Source of the DNA: Bacteroidales bacterium UBA1077
Lineage (GTDB): Bacteria; Bacteroidota; Bacteroidia; Bacteroidales; UBA932
Reading direction: 5' to 3'
DNA: 6,901 bases
NCBI GenBank assembly: GCA_002314195.1
Contig: DCCQ01000043.1
Coordinates: 1-6,901, forward strand
Below, one piece after another: positions 1 through 5,736 of this stretch (positions within the stretch are counted from its first letter, which is position 1; every line of letters begins with the position of its first letter). The notes beneath the pieces are model-generated. The model was given only the letters and a program-made list of their open reading frames with translations, was not told the DNA's origin and searched no databases. A program made the translations under genes and the position numbers.

Positions 1-1
1 C

Positions 2-25
2 AAGGGTGCCGGAAACGGTGCCTAA
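2..25 (+). CDS. possible 3' end of an upstream gene (partial)
   Basis: Frame 2 reads a short Gly/Ala-rich tail (KGAGNGA) to a TAA at 23-25, immediately before the terminator at 31-65. A transcript ending at that terminator must come from a gene to the left, and this frame is a plausible end for it. Frame 3 also stays open to a TAA at 30-32, so the frame is uncertain. Too little is visible to name a family. Confidence 0.15.
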   Translation, partial: KGAGNGA

Positions 26-30
26 TGATT

Positions 31-65
31 AAAAGAAATCTCTCCGATGAGAGGTTTCTTTTTTT
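31..65. terminator. bidirectional intrinsic terminator
   Basis: Positions 31-44 pair with 49-62 around a CGAT loop. All 14 pairs form, one of them a T-G wobble (39-54). On the plus strand the stem runs into seven T at 59-65. On the minus strand the stem is followed by TTTT and AT-rich sequence. It can therefore stop the upstream plus transcript and also the minus transcript carrying the gene at 239-457. Confidence 0.85.
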
Positions 66-72
66 CGTGCGT

Positions 73-108
73 TATGCTTTCGCGAGCATAGTCTGGACCA
101 AGTCCAGA
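73..108. other. two adjacent small hairpins
   Basis: Positions 73-78 (TATGCT) pair with 85-90 (AGCATA). Directly after, 92-98 (TCTGGAC) pairs with 102-108 (GTCCAGA) around a 3-base loop. Neither has a T-run. They lie between the terminator and the small ORF at 127, and in the 3' untranslated part of the minus transcript that ends at the terminator. They could stabilise that mRNA 3' end or act in the leader of the plus ORF. The sequence does not decide between these. Confidence 0.45.
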
Positions 109-126
109 AAAGTCAGATTTGTCGTT

Positions 127-282
127 ATGGCAAGATGCTTCGGTATCGTAGATGAATGGTACTACGATTCCGAAGAGAAAGCACGGGAAAAGTTCGCTGA
201 GCTTGCGGCCAAGAGGTCGGACAGATGGGAGATCGAGGTCATTCGGGAGACTTCTCGGCAAGGGTCAGGATCGCACGGTTGA
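127..282 (+). CDS. small hypothetical protein (51 aa)
   Basis: The family is not recognised. From the ATG at 127 the product has 51 residues, with a protein-like core around residues 9-42 that includes WYYDSEEKAREKF. It looks like a beta strand, then an acidic/basic amphipathic helix, then another strand. An in-frame ATG at 25 would lie inside the terminator region, so 127 is the better start. No clear Shine-Dalgarno or promoter is visible. Codon choice (GAG, AAG, AGG) resembles the neighbouring genes. The last 44 bases overlap the convergent gene at 239-457, and the final residues (SRQGSGSHG) look like read-through of that gene's antisense. The ORF may therefore be truncated or recently fused at its end, or it may not be a gene. 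Confidence 0.5.
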   Translation: MARCFGIVDEWYYDSEEKAREKFAELAAKRSDRWEIEVIRETSRQGSGSHG

Positions 283-457
283 TGAACTCGGTCTTGTTGC
301 CTTGATAGGAGGAAAGGAATGCGTCAACCTCCGGGGTGGAACGGAAGGTGTAGGACTGGCCGTGTGGCTTGGACTTGCGACCGGCACCGGAACGGGCACC
401 GCCCCAGGACGGAGACTCGGAAGGAGTCTGTGAAGATAACAGATTTTTGTTTTGCAT
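239..457 (-). CDS. small GGARSGAGRK-motif protein, ribbon-helix-helix-like
   Basis: This 72-residue protein starts at the ATG at 457-455. A longer reading would need a TTG at 490-488. Residues 19-28 carry GGARSGAGRK, a basic glycine-rich motif seen at the N-terminus of many small proteins on Bacteroidetes phages and plasmids. It is followed by a strand (QSYTFRST, 34-41), a helix (PEVDAFLSSY, 42-51) and NKTEFINRAILTLAEK (54-69). This layout and the N(K/R)TEFIN-type motif resemble ribbon-helix-helix DNA-binding proteins, which act as dimers on operators or plasmid sites. The gene diverges from the operon at 768. A minus promoter at 680-711 would give a long leader. It is probably a regulatory or DNA-binding protein of the element; the exact role is inference. 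Confidence 0.75.
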   Translation of the reverse strand: MQNKNLLSSQTPSESPSWGGARSGAGRKSKPHGQSYTFRSTPEVDAFLSSYQGNKTEFINRAILTLAEKSPE

Positions 458-491
458 ACAAAATGTGTTAAATTTGCGGAAGACAGCCAAA

Positions 492-522
492 CGAGAGGGG
501 ATGTTCCAGATCCCCTCCCTCG
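492..522 (-). other. stable hairpin ahead of the 239-457 gene
   Basis: CGAG plus AGGGGAT (492-502) pairs with ATCCCCT and CTCG (510-516 and 519-522), giving eleven base pairs with a CC bulge at 517-518 and a 7-base loop. In the minus transcript it lies about 35 bases before the ATG at 457. No T-run follows on either strand, so it is not an ordinary terminator. A translation-control or mRNA-stability element is more likely. Confidence 0.55.
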
Positions 523-527
523 GAAAA

Positions 528-596
528 CTAAAGTGTAACTTCTACAAGTGTTATCACTATTTTCCAAATTCTGATTTTAATGATCTCGAGTTTCAT
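528..596 (-). CDS. possible 22-aa leader peptide
   Basis: An ATG at 596-594 opens a 22-codon frame ending in TAG at 530-528. The first half is basic and isoleucine-rich (MKLEIIKIRIW) and the second half hydrophobic (KIVITLVEVTL). It lies inside the predicted leader of the minus-strand gene, between a promoter-proximal hairpin and the hairpin at 492-522. Position and size suit a leader peptide or a small membrane peptide. The upstream ribosome-binding context is weak, and so short a frame can arise by chance. Confidence 0.2.
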   Translation of the reverse strand: MKLEIIKIRIWKIVITLVEVTL

Positions 597-656
597 CGCT
601 TTCAGAAGTTTGGCTGTTTTTCTTACTCCCTTTCAAGCGTTTCAGATTCCTCTTTC

Positions 657-675
657 GCGGTTCTCCCTGAACCGC
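657..675 (-). other. 5'-end hairpin of the minus transcript
   Basis: GCGGTTC (657-663) pairs perfectly with GAACCGC (669-675) around TCCCT. The minus promoter at 680-711 predicts a transcript start close to 673, so this hairpin would sit at the extreme 5' end of the RNA. A 5'-terminal stem commonly protects an mRNA from decay. The position is inferred from the promoter match. Confidence 0.5.
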
Positions 676-679
676 ATTA

Positions 680-711
680 CAAAGGTACGCATTTATTTTG
701 AATTACGCAAC
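680..711 (-). promoter_or_regulatory. Bacteroidetes-type promoter for the minus gene
   Basis: Read on the minus strand, the -7 element TACCTTTG lies at 687-680. A GTTG at 711-708, close to the -33 consensus TTTG, is exactly 20 bases upstream. This matches the housekeeping promoter form of Bacteroidetes and has the same -7 box as the second hicA promoter. It points at the gene at 239-457, giving a leader of about 215 bases. It also sits in the AT-rich region before the divergent operon at 768. Confidence 0.65.
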
Positions 712-741
712 TATTTTTCAAGATATTTTCAATTTATTTCA

Positions 742-752
742 TTGATTATCAA
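742..752. promoter_or_regulatory. small palindrome, possible operator
   Basis: TTGAT-T-ATCAA is a perfect 11-base palindrome whose right end is 15 bases before the helix-turn-helix gene at 768. An autoregulatory operator is possible. No good plus-strand promoter match was found in the AT-rich stretch 688-767, so the operon promoter remains unidentified. Confidence 0.25.
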
Positions 753-767
753 CAAAATATTCATACA

Positions 768-986
768 ATGGACATCAAGAGGATTTGGGAGACCGCGGGC
801 CTGAAACAGCGGAATGAGATGCTGACGTTGATCGTGATGGACGGGGTGTCATACCCGACGGCATATTCATGGCGCAACGGGACGAGACGGCCTAAGCCGC
901 TCTATCAGGAGAACATCAGGAATTACGTGAAAGATGTTTTCGGGATAGATGCGACCGTGAATGAGCTGTTTCCGGAAAAGGGTTAA
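768..986 (+). CDS. small helix-turn-helix protein (72 aa)
   Basis: The 72-residue product fits a single small DNA-binding domain. Residues 15-25 form a likely first helix, and GVSYPTAYSWRNGTRRPK (26-43) looks like a turn plus recognition helix of the XRE/phage-repressor type, where 'YSWRNG.RRP' resembles the common 'YRWFNGKRRP' pattern. It may bind the element's replication origin or its own promoter. The ATG at 768 follows an AT-rich stretch without a Shine-Dalgarno, as is usual in Bacteroidetes. It is the first gene of an operon and is followed after 3 bases by the gene at 990. The fold is inferred from motif shape, and the target is unknown. Confidence 0.75.
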   Translation: MDIKRIWETAGLKQRNEMLTLIVMDGVSYPTAYSWRNGTRRPKPLYQENIRNYVKDVFGIDATVNELFPEKG

Positions 987-989
987 GTT

Positions 990-1322
990 ATGTACGCAGA
1001 CAAGGATTCAAGAGGCCTGGTCTCGGTGTTCGAGATGGACAGGCCGGAATGGTCGGCACTTCGCGGGGCATGCCAGATGGCGGTGCAGCTTTGGGAAGTC
1101 CAACTGATGGAGTTCGCAGGGCTTGCGCCAATGCAGATGCAGACTTGGGAGATTCAGCGGAAATGCCATCTTGAGCAATGCATCGGCATAGCAAGGAGGA
1201 TGGTTTTCGAGACCGACCAGGCTAATGAGAGGGTGGACGATGATTCGCACTGGGAAAGTTTCGAGACGTTCCTTCAGAACGACAAGAAAAGCGGTGAAGC
1301 AATAGACATATTCAACTTATGA
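990..1322 (+). CDS. hypothetical protein (110 aa), operon with primase
   Basis: The family is not recognised. The product has 110 residues, is rich in Met, Gln, Glu and Trp, and is probably mostly helical, with no signal peptide or membrane segment. Residues 24-75 look like two long helices (ALRGACQMAVQLWEVQLMEF and the segment around WEIQRKCHLEQCIGIARRM). The C-terminus is acidic. The ATG is 3 bases after the previous stop, with a purine-rich GAAAAGGG about 8 bases upstream. Its TGA overlaps the primase ATG (ATGA, 1319-1322), so primase translation is probably coupled to it. Placement suggests an accessory replication protein; this is inference from context only. Confidence 0.75.
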   Translation: MYADKDSRGLVSVFEMDRPEWSALRGACQMAVQLWEVQLMEFAGLAPMQMQTWEIQRKCHLEQCIGIARRMVFETDQANERVDDDSHWESFETFLQNDKKSGEAIDIFNL

Positions 1323-4300
1323 TTCCCGACTATGTAAAAGACCAAATCAAGGAGCGGGACATCGTCTCGATCATCCAGGACGAGGGCGTGGAGCTCAAGC
1401 GGGAAGGCAGCCACTACAAGTGCTGTTGCCCTTTCCACGGGGAGAAGACACCTTCGTTCGTGGTGACGCCTTCGAGGAATATGTACCACTGCTTCGGGTG
1501 CGGACGTACCGGTGACGCCATCAGCTTTGTGATGGAGAGGCGCGGAATGACGTTCTACGAGGCAGTGGAGCATCTTGCGAGGCGGCTGGGAATCGACTAC
1601 GAGAAGAAGGAGCCGACACCGGAGGAGAAGGCTGCGGAGTTCAGGCGGTCACAACTGATGACGGTGAACAAGCTGGCCTCCGAGTGGTTCATCCAGAGGT
1701 TCAAGGAGTCGCCTGGCGCCAAGGAATATGTCCTTAAGAAGCGCGGGATCAAGGCGGAGACAGCCGAGTTGTTCTGCATCGGTTACGCTCCGGAGAAGGG
1801 AGGGCTGAAACAGTACCTGACGGGGCTTGGCTGGAAGGAGGACGTGCTGCTTGCGGCAGGACTGGTCAAGAGAAACGAGGACACCGGGCAGGTCTATGAC
1901 TCGTTCAGACACAGGATTATGTTCCCGGTCTTCTGGACAAGCGGCTACATCGCAGGGTTTTCCGGACGCTACATCGGTGACAAACCGGGTGTTCCCAAGT
2001 ACTTGAACACCGGGGAGACGGAGCTGTACAGGAAGAAGGGAATCCTTTTCGGGTGGCTTCAGGCGAATATGCAGATCTATGCCACCAAGCAGGCCTACCT
2101 TGTCGAGGGCAATCTGGATGTTTGTCGCTTGCACGAGATCGGAGTCAAGAACGCGGTGGCTCCTTGCGGCACGGCATTGACTCAGGAGCAGATCGACCTT
2201 CTGAAAACAAGGGCCGAAAGGGTCACGATCATCGGGGACACCGACAAGGCAGGTGTCGAGGCGGTGCAGAAGAACGCCAAGTTGATGACGGAGGCCGGTC
2301 TTTCGGTCAGTGTGATGGAGTTGCCCGCTGAACTTGGCAAGGATGCTGATGAGTTTTTCCGGACGCACCAGCACGAGTTCGATGAATGCAACCTCCAAAG
2401 GACGAACGATTATATTCCTTGGATCTGCAAGAAATGGATGGACGCGGCCACTTCGCAGACGGAGAAGGCAGCCGTGATCACCGAGGTCTGCAAGCTGCTG
2501 GCCAAGGTGCCGGATCAGAGTTCGGCTGACATGTACAGGGAGACCTTCACGAAGACCTACAAGTTCGGAGAGATCTGGAACCAGGAATATTTCAAGGCCA
2601 AGAATGATCAGGAGCGTGCGGAGGCCAAGGAGGACGGCACTAAGGAGATGCTCCAGAACTATGGCTTCTACGTCAAGAACAACTGCTACTATGGAGCTTC
2701 AAGATCCGGGAACGACATGAGGTGGAGCAATTTCACGATGACTCCGATCCTGCACATCCGGGATGAGAAGAACGCCCGGAGAATATTCACGCTGCGGAAC
2801 GTCAAGATGCAGGAGGCGGTGGTGAAGTTGAACCAAAGCGAGCTTGTGTCGTTCACGGATTTCAAGACGAGGGTCGAGACAGCGGGGAACTATGTCTGGG
2901 AGGCCACGGCCAACGAGCTTACCTCACTGAAGAAGTTCCTCTATGACGGAACCCCTTCGGCTGATGAGATCAAGCAGCTGGGTTGGCAGAAGAAGTGGGG
3001 CTTCTACGCTTGGGGCAACGGCGGCCTTGACAACGGCACGTTCAAGCCGGTGGACAAGTACGGGATCATCGACATCAAGGGGCAGAAGTTCTATCTTCCC
3101 GGTTGCGCGCTGGACACAAGGGACAACACCCAAGGCTACCAGCTGGCAAGGAAGTTCGTCTACACGGAGACCAACACCATCACGCTTCGGGAATATTCAG
3201 AGAAACTCATCACGGTGTTCGGGGACAACGCCAAGGTGGCGCTTTGCTTCCTGTTCGCTTCGCTGTTCAAGGATGTGGTGACATCGGTGACGACCTCCTT
3301 TCCCATTCTGGATCTGTTCGGTCCGAAAGGCACGGGAAAGTCGGAGCTGGGACATTCGCTGACATCTTTCTTCGTAAGCAACAACATCGCGCCAAACATC
3401 AACAACACGACCAAGGCGGCTCTTGCCGAGGCGGTGGCGGAGGTCAGCAACGCGGTGGCGCATCTTGATGAATATAAGAACAACCTTGACCTTGAGAAGA
3501 GGGAGTTCCTGAAGGGAATATGGGATGGCGCTGGGCGTTCGAGGATGAATATGGACAATGACAAGAGACGTGAGACCACTGCTGTGGACTGCGGGGTCGT
3601 GATGAGCGGTCAGGAGATGCCGACCGCCGACATAGCCCTGTTCAACCGGCTTGTGTTCCTGACGTTCAGCAAGACCACGTTCAGTGATCAGGAGAAGAGG
3701 AACTACGAGAATCTGAAGCTTGTCGAGAAGCGCGGACTTACGCATCTGACGAACCAGTTGTTGCAGTTGCGATCCAAGTTCCAGACGGATTTCAGGAGGG
3801 TGTGGGATGAGACTTTGTCGGACATGAATGACAGGGTCCGGTCGTACAATGTCGAGGACAGGACCCTGAGGAACTGGGCTATCCTGCTGGCAGCCTACCG
3901 GACTTTGAGGACGGACATAGATGTTCCGTTTGACAGCGAGGAGATGTTCAAGCTTTGCTGCAAGGGTTGCGTGGACCAGAACCAGAAGACCAAGCAGAAC
4001 AACGAGCTTTCCGGATTCTGGGAGATTGTGGAGAATCTGGTGGCATCCGGGCAGGCGTACATCAACATCGACTATAAGCTTTGCGCCGGGGACCGTCCGT
4101 TCGCCATCAAGGAATCGGATGTTCCGTTCGAGCCCAAGCACGGTGTCAGGTACATCTATCTGGCTTTTCAGCGGCTTTCGGCACTCTACATGAAGGAGGG
4201 CAAGGACGTGAACGGCGAGGTGATTCCGAGGGATTCGCTGAAGTACTATCTTGAGCATTCACCGGAGTTCATCGGGACGGCCAAGTCGATGCGGTTCAAG

Positions 4301-4525
4301 TTGCTGGAGAACAAGACCTACGTGTCGAGCAATCCGGAGACCGGCAAGAGCCGTGTGACCACCGCGATGGTCTTTGACTATGACGCGCTCAAGGTCAACT
4401 ATGGCATCGACCTGGACATCTCCACCGACACGCTTGAGATCGGGGACAACCGCACCGCGGCCAGCACTCCCCCACCGGTCACCGACTCCTCTGAATCGAC
4501 TGAAGCCGAACTTTGGGAGAAGTGA
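1319..4525 (+). CDS. DnaG-type primase fused to a P-loop NTPase/helicase-like domain
   Basis: The N-terminus is a DnaG/phage primase. A CHC2 zinc finger has C37, H40, C58 and C61 (CPFHGEKTPSF, then YHCFGCGRTGD). The RNA polymerase core includes YLNTGETELYRKKG (228-241). A Toprim domain has E263 in LVEGNLDV and D307/D309 in IIGDTDKAG, the acidic metal-binding residues. After a middle region without recognised motifs, a P-loop domain follows: Walker A GPKGTGKS (668-675), Walker B-like AHLDE (714-718), a sensor-like VVMSGQE (760-766) and a conserved-looking FNRL (775-778). The acidic Ser/Thr/Pro-rich C-terminus looks disordered. It should make RNA primers and, by analogy with phage primase-helicases, may use ATP to unwind DNA at the element's origin. 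At 1068 residues it is much longer than cellular DnaG (about 600). The ATG overlaps the previous stop. The helicase assignment is inference; the primase part is firm. Confidence 0.93.
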   Translation: MIPDYVKDQIKERDIVSIIQDEGVELKREGSHYKCCCPFHGEKTPSFVVTPSRNMYHCFGCGRTGDAISFVMERRGMTFYEAVEHLARRLGIDYEKKEPTPEEKAAEFRRSQLMTVNKLASEWFIQRFKESPGAKEYVLKKRGIKAETAELFCIGYAPEKGGLKQYLTGLGWKEDVLLAAGLVKRNEDTGQVYDSFRHRIMFPVFWTSGYIAGFSGRYIGDKPGVPKYLNTGETELYRKKGILFGWLQANMQIYATKQAYLVEGNLDVCRLHEIGVKNAVAPCGTALTQEQIDLLKTRAERVTIIGDTDKAGVEAVQKNAKLMTEAGLSVSVMELPAELGKDADEFFRTHQHEFDECNLQRTNDYIPWICKKWMDAATSQTEKAAVITEVCKLLAKVPDQSSADMYRETFTKTYKFGEIWNQEYFKAKNDQERAEAKEDGTKEMLQNYGFYVKNNCYYGASRSGNDMRWSNFTMTPILHIRDEKNARRIFTLRNVKMQEAVVKLNQSELVSFTDFKTRVETAGNYVWEATANELTSLKKFLYDGTPSADEIKQLGWQKKWGFYAWGNGGLDNGTFKPVDKYGIIDIKGQKFYLPGCALDTRDNTQGYQLARKFVYTETNTITLREYSEKLITVFGDNAKVALCFLFASLFKDVVTSVTTSFPILDLFGPKGTGKSELGHSLTSFFVSNNIAPNINNTTKAALAEAVAEVSNAVAHLDEYKNNLDLEKREFLKGIWDGAGRSRMNMDNDKRRETTAVDCGVVMSGQEMPTADIALFNRLVFLTFSKTTFSDQEKRNYENLKLVEKRGLTHLTNQLLQLRSKFQTDFRRVWDETLSDMNDRVRSYNVEDRTLRNWAILLAAYRTLRTDIDVPFDSEEMFKLCCKGCVDQNQKTKQNNELSGFWEIVENLVASGQAYINIDYKLCAGDRPFAIKESDVPFEPKHGVRYIYLAFQRLSALYMKEGKDVNGEVIPRDSLKYYLEHSPEFIGTAKSMRFKLLENKTYVSSNPETGKSRVTTAMVFDYDALKVNYGIDLDISTDTLEIGDNRTAASTPPPVTDSSESTEAELWEK

Positions 4526-4842
4526 TGGAGGACCTTCGGAGATATGTCCTGTATTCCAAGGAGCAGGAAGACGCGTTCCGGAACAAGTACGCCAATGTGA
4601 TAGCGGCAAGGCGGAGGGTGTACGTGAACTGGCTGCGCGGCCTTCCGCTCCGGGAATGGGTGGACTATCTCGTTCAGGTCTCTCCTCGTGACTACGAGGC
4701 TGTCATAGGCCTTATCTGCATCTGCCATCAGGAACGCCTTGTCAGCATCACCTTCAGCCGTGACTACCACCAAATCAGACGAGATCCGGACACACCGGAG
4801 GAATTTGAGAGCATATTCGGAAAATATGCTGAAAAAGAGTGA
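4525..4842 (+). CDS. hypothetical protein (105 aa) after primase
   Basis: The family is not recognised. Starting at the ATG at 4525, which shares its A with the primase TGA (TGATG), the product is 105 residues. GGGAGA at 4515-4520 sits about 5 bases upstream as a ribosome-binding site. An in-frame GTG at 4522 or TTG at 4513 is less likely. The protein is charged and probably helical, with RRRVYVNWLRGLPLREWVDY in the middle, a short hydrophobic stretch with two Cys (AVIGLICICHQ) and an acidic C-terminus. There is no clear membrane segment. Tight coupling to the primase suggests a replication accessory role, which is inference. Confidence 0.75.
   Translation: MEDLRRYVLYSKEQEDAFRNKYANVIAARRRVYVNWLRGLPLREWVDYLVQVSPRDYEAVIGLICICHQERLVSITFSRDYHQIRRDPDTPEEFESIFGKYAEKE
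4810..4830 (+). other. hairpin at the end of the operon
   Basis: AGCATATT (4810-4817) pairs perfectly with AATATGCT (4823-4830) around a 5-base loop. It lies inside the last codons of the 105-residue gene and is not followed by a T-run (GAAAAAGAG follows). It may weakly end or protect the operon mRNA. No better terminator is visible before the hicA promoter at 4870. Confidence 0.4.
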
Positions 4843-4869
4843 ATTATTTTGAAAATATTTGTCGAAAAA

Positions 4870-4901
4870 TTTGGGCAATGTTAGAATTAATACTATCTTT
4901 G
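4870..4901 (+). promoter_or_regulatory. promoter of hicA-hicB module 1
   Basis: TTTG at 4870-4873, 20 bases, then TATCTTTG at 4894-4901 is a perfect Bacteroidetes-type promoter. Transcription should begin near 4907, giving a leader of only about 15 bases before the hicA ATG. The block 4862-4901 matches 6094-6133, upstream of the second module, at 30 of 40 ungapped positions. The match includes TCGAnAAATTT and TACTAnCTTTG, which may hold a shared operator. Confidence 0.85.
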
Positions 4902-4922
4902 TACCAGTTAAAGAAATGATGC

Positions 4923-5108
4923 ATGAAGTACAATGAATTAATGAGGCAACTGAAAAAGGCAGGGTGCTACGACACGGGGAGACAGCAAAGCGGACACCCT
5001 CTCTGGTTCAGCCCAAGGACAAACAAGGTGTTCAAGGTCAGCAATCACGGGACTGACGAAGTGGCGACCGGAACATTGGCACAAATCAAAAAGGCAGCGG
5101 GGATTTAA
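4923..5108 (+). CDS. hicA: HicA-family mRNA interferase toxin (module 1)
   Basis: The 61-residue product has the HicA double-stranded-RNA-binding-like layout: an N-terminal helix (MKYNELMRQLKKAG), a basic Gly/His segment (GRQQSGHPLWFSP), strands (KVFKVSNHG), then TGTLAQIKKAAGI, the classic C-terminal helix with its GTL motif. HicA toxins cleave mRNA in the cytoplasm, and one conserved His is catalytic; here the candidate is H25. The usual GSH is SGH in this copy, a small departure. Upstream ATGs (for example at 4917) are out of frame. hicB follows after 34 bases, in the usual toxin-first order, from one promoter. Confidence 0.85.
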   Translation: MKYNELMRQLKKAGCYDTGRQQSGHPLWFSPRTNKVFKVSNHGTDEVATGTLAQIKKAAGI

Positions 5109-5113
5109 TCCCC
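5099..5113 (+). other. hairpin over the hicA-1 stop codon
   Basis: GGGGAT (5099-5104) pairs with ATCCCC (5108-5113) around TTA, with the TAA stop at 5106-5108 in the loop and stem base. The second module has a larger equivalent at 6317-6344. It could tune the toxin-to-antitoxin translation ratio or act as an mRNA processing or stability point. There is no T-run, so it is not a terminator. Confidence 0.5.
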
Positions 5114-5142
5114 ACTGTATTACAATAAAAACAGAGACAGTT

Positions 5143-5547
5143 ATGAGAAAGGTTAACGCAATTATTGAAAAGGCATCAGACGGAAATTACAGCATCTATA
5201 TGGATGCCGATGATATGCCTTATCTTGTCACCGGAACAGGTAAGACTGTGGAAGAGGCACGCAAGGTGTTCGAGGATGGTTACGAGGACATCAAGAAATA
5301 CTATGCTGAAACTGGAGAACCATTCGAGGAGGTTGAGTTCTGCTACCAGTACGACATTCCTTCCTTCCTTCAGGAATATGCATATCTCATCACGCTTTCA
5401 GGACTTGAAAGAATCACGGGTGTCAACCAGAAACAACTCGGACACTACATCAGCGGCTACAGGCATCCGTCCGCCAAGACTGCCAAGAAAATCGAGGACG
5501 GTATCAGAAGATTAGGACAAACATTTTCGTCTGTCAAGTTCGCTTGA
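5143..5547 (+). CDS. hicB: HicB-family antitoxin with helix-turn-helix (module 1)
   Basis: The 134-residue antitoxin starts with the HicB partial RNase-H-like fold: VNAIIEKASDGNYSIYM (4-20) and GTGKTVEEARKVFEDGYEDI (31-50). It ends with an XRE-like DNA-binding region: LSGLERITGVNQKQLGHYIS (85-104), then HPSAKTAKKIEDGIRRL (108-124). HicB neutralises HicA and represses the operon by binding its promoter. The neighbouring hicA and the shared promoter at 4870 support this pairing. The protein is clearly homologous to the product of 6367-6771 and has the same length. Its transcript should end at 5604-5630. Confidence 0.88.
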   Translation: MRKVNAIIEKASDGNYSIYMDADDMPYLVTGTGKTVEEARKVFEDGYEDIKKYYAETGEPFEEVEFCYQYDIPSFLQEYAYLITLSGLERITGVNQKQLGHYISGYRHPSAKTAKKIEDGIRRLGQTFSSVKFA

Positions 5548-5555
5548 TTGTAATC

Positions 5556-5567
5556 GGCCTTCGGGCC
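5556..5567 (+). other. short GGCC/TTCG hairpin
   Basis: GGCC-TTCG-GGCC forms a 4-bp stem with a TTCG tetraloop just after the hicB-1 stop codon. Only a scattered T-rich stretch follows (5579-5594). It probably stabilises the mRNA 3' end rather than terminating, since a much better terminator is 40 bases on. Confidence 0.35.
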
Positions 5568-5603
5568 TAGCGAGTACTTCATTTCTTTTTCTTTGACAGA
5601 CAG

Positions 5604-5630
5604 GCGGCATCCATTCGGGTGCCGCTTTTT
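5604..5630 (+). terminator. terminator of hicAB module 1
   Basis: GCGGCATCC (5604-5612) pairs with GGGTGCCGC (5617-5625) in nine pairs (one T-G) around ATTC, followed by TTTTT. This is a strong intrinsic terminator 57 bases after the hicB-1 stop. Confidence 0.88.
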
Positions 5631-5642
5631 CGTAAACACATT

Positions 5643-5664
5643 CGCAATACAAACGCAATACAAA
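5643..5664. repeat. two perfect tandem copies of an 11-bp repeat
   Basis: CGCAATACAAA occurs twice back to back, at 5643-5653 and 5654-5664, in the gap between the module 1 terminator and the structured element. No other copy was noticed in the window. It could be a protein-binding repeat (iteron or recombinase arm site), a promoter-associated operator or a slippage product. Function is unknown. Confidence 0.6.
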
Positions 5665-5678
5665 ATTTCGGGAAAGGA

Positions 5679-5709
5679 TTGGATGTTAAGGAAAGAATGA
5701 CGATATTTG
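5679..5709 (+). promoter_or_regulatory. probable promoter of the structured leader
   Basis: TTG (5679-5681), 20 bases, then GATATTTG (5702-5709) approximates the Bacteroidetes promoter with one mismatch in the -7 box. Transcription would start near 5715, just before the left arm of the inverted repeat at 5737. It is weaker than the two hicA promoters. Confidence 0.4.
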
Positions 5710-5736
5710 TGATGTTTTTGATGAAAATGGGCATTG

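Noticed and set aside
22..261. 79-codon minus-strand frame downstream of the 239-457 gene
   Set aside because: It runs through the terminator and the paired hairpins, lies antisense to the better small plus frame, and has no recognisable domain.
265..567. Overlapping frames on both strands around the GGARSGAGRK gene (152-433 plus, 265-567 minus, 369-701 plus)
   Set aside because: Only the 239-457 minus frame shows recognisable motifs. The others are low-complexity Arg/Gly/Pro/Val shadows or run through the hairpin-rich leader.
1649..2398. 249-codon open frame on the minus strand within the primase gene
   Set aside because: It lies opposite the primase core and Toprim motifs. Its composition is that of antisense to GC-rich codons, and no domain is recognisable.
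3197..4258. 353-codon open frame on the minus strand within the primase gene
   Set aside because: It is antisense to the Walker A/B region and beyond. The plus frame has clear conserved motifs, and the minus product (many Arg, Leu, Val, His) shows no family features.
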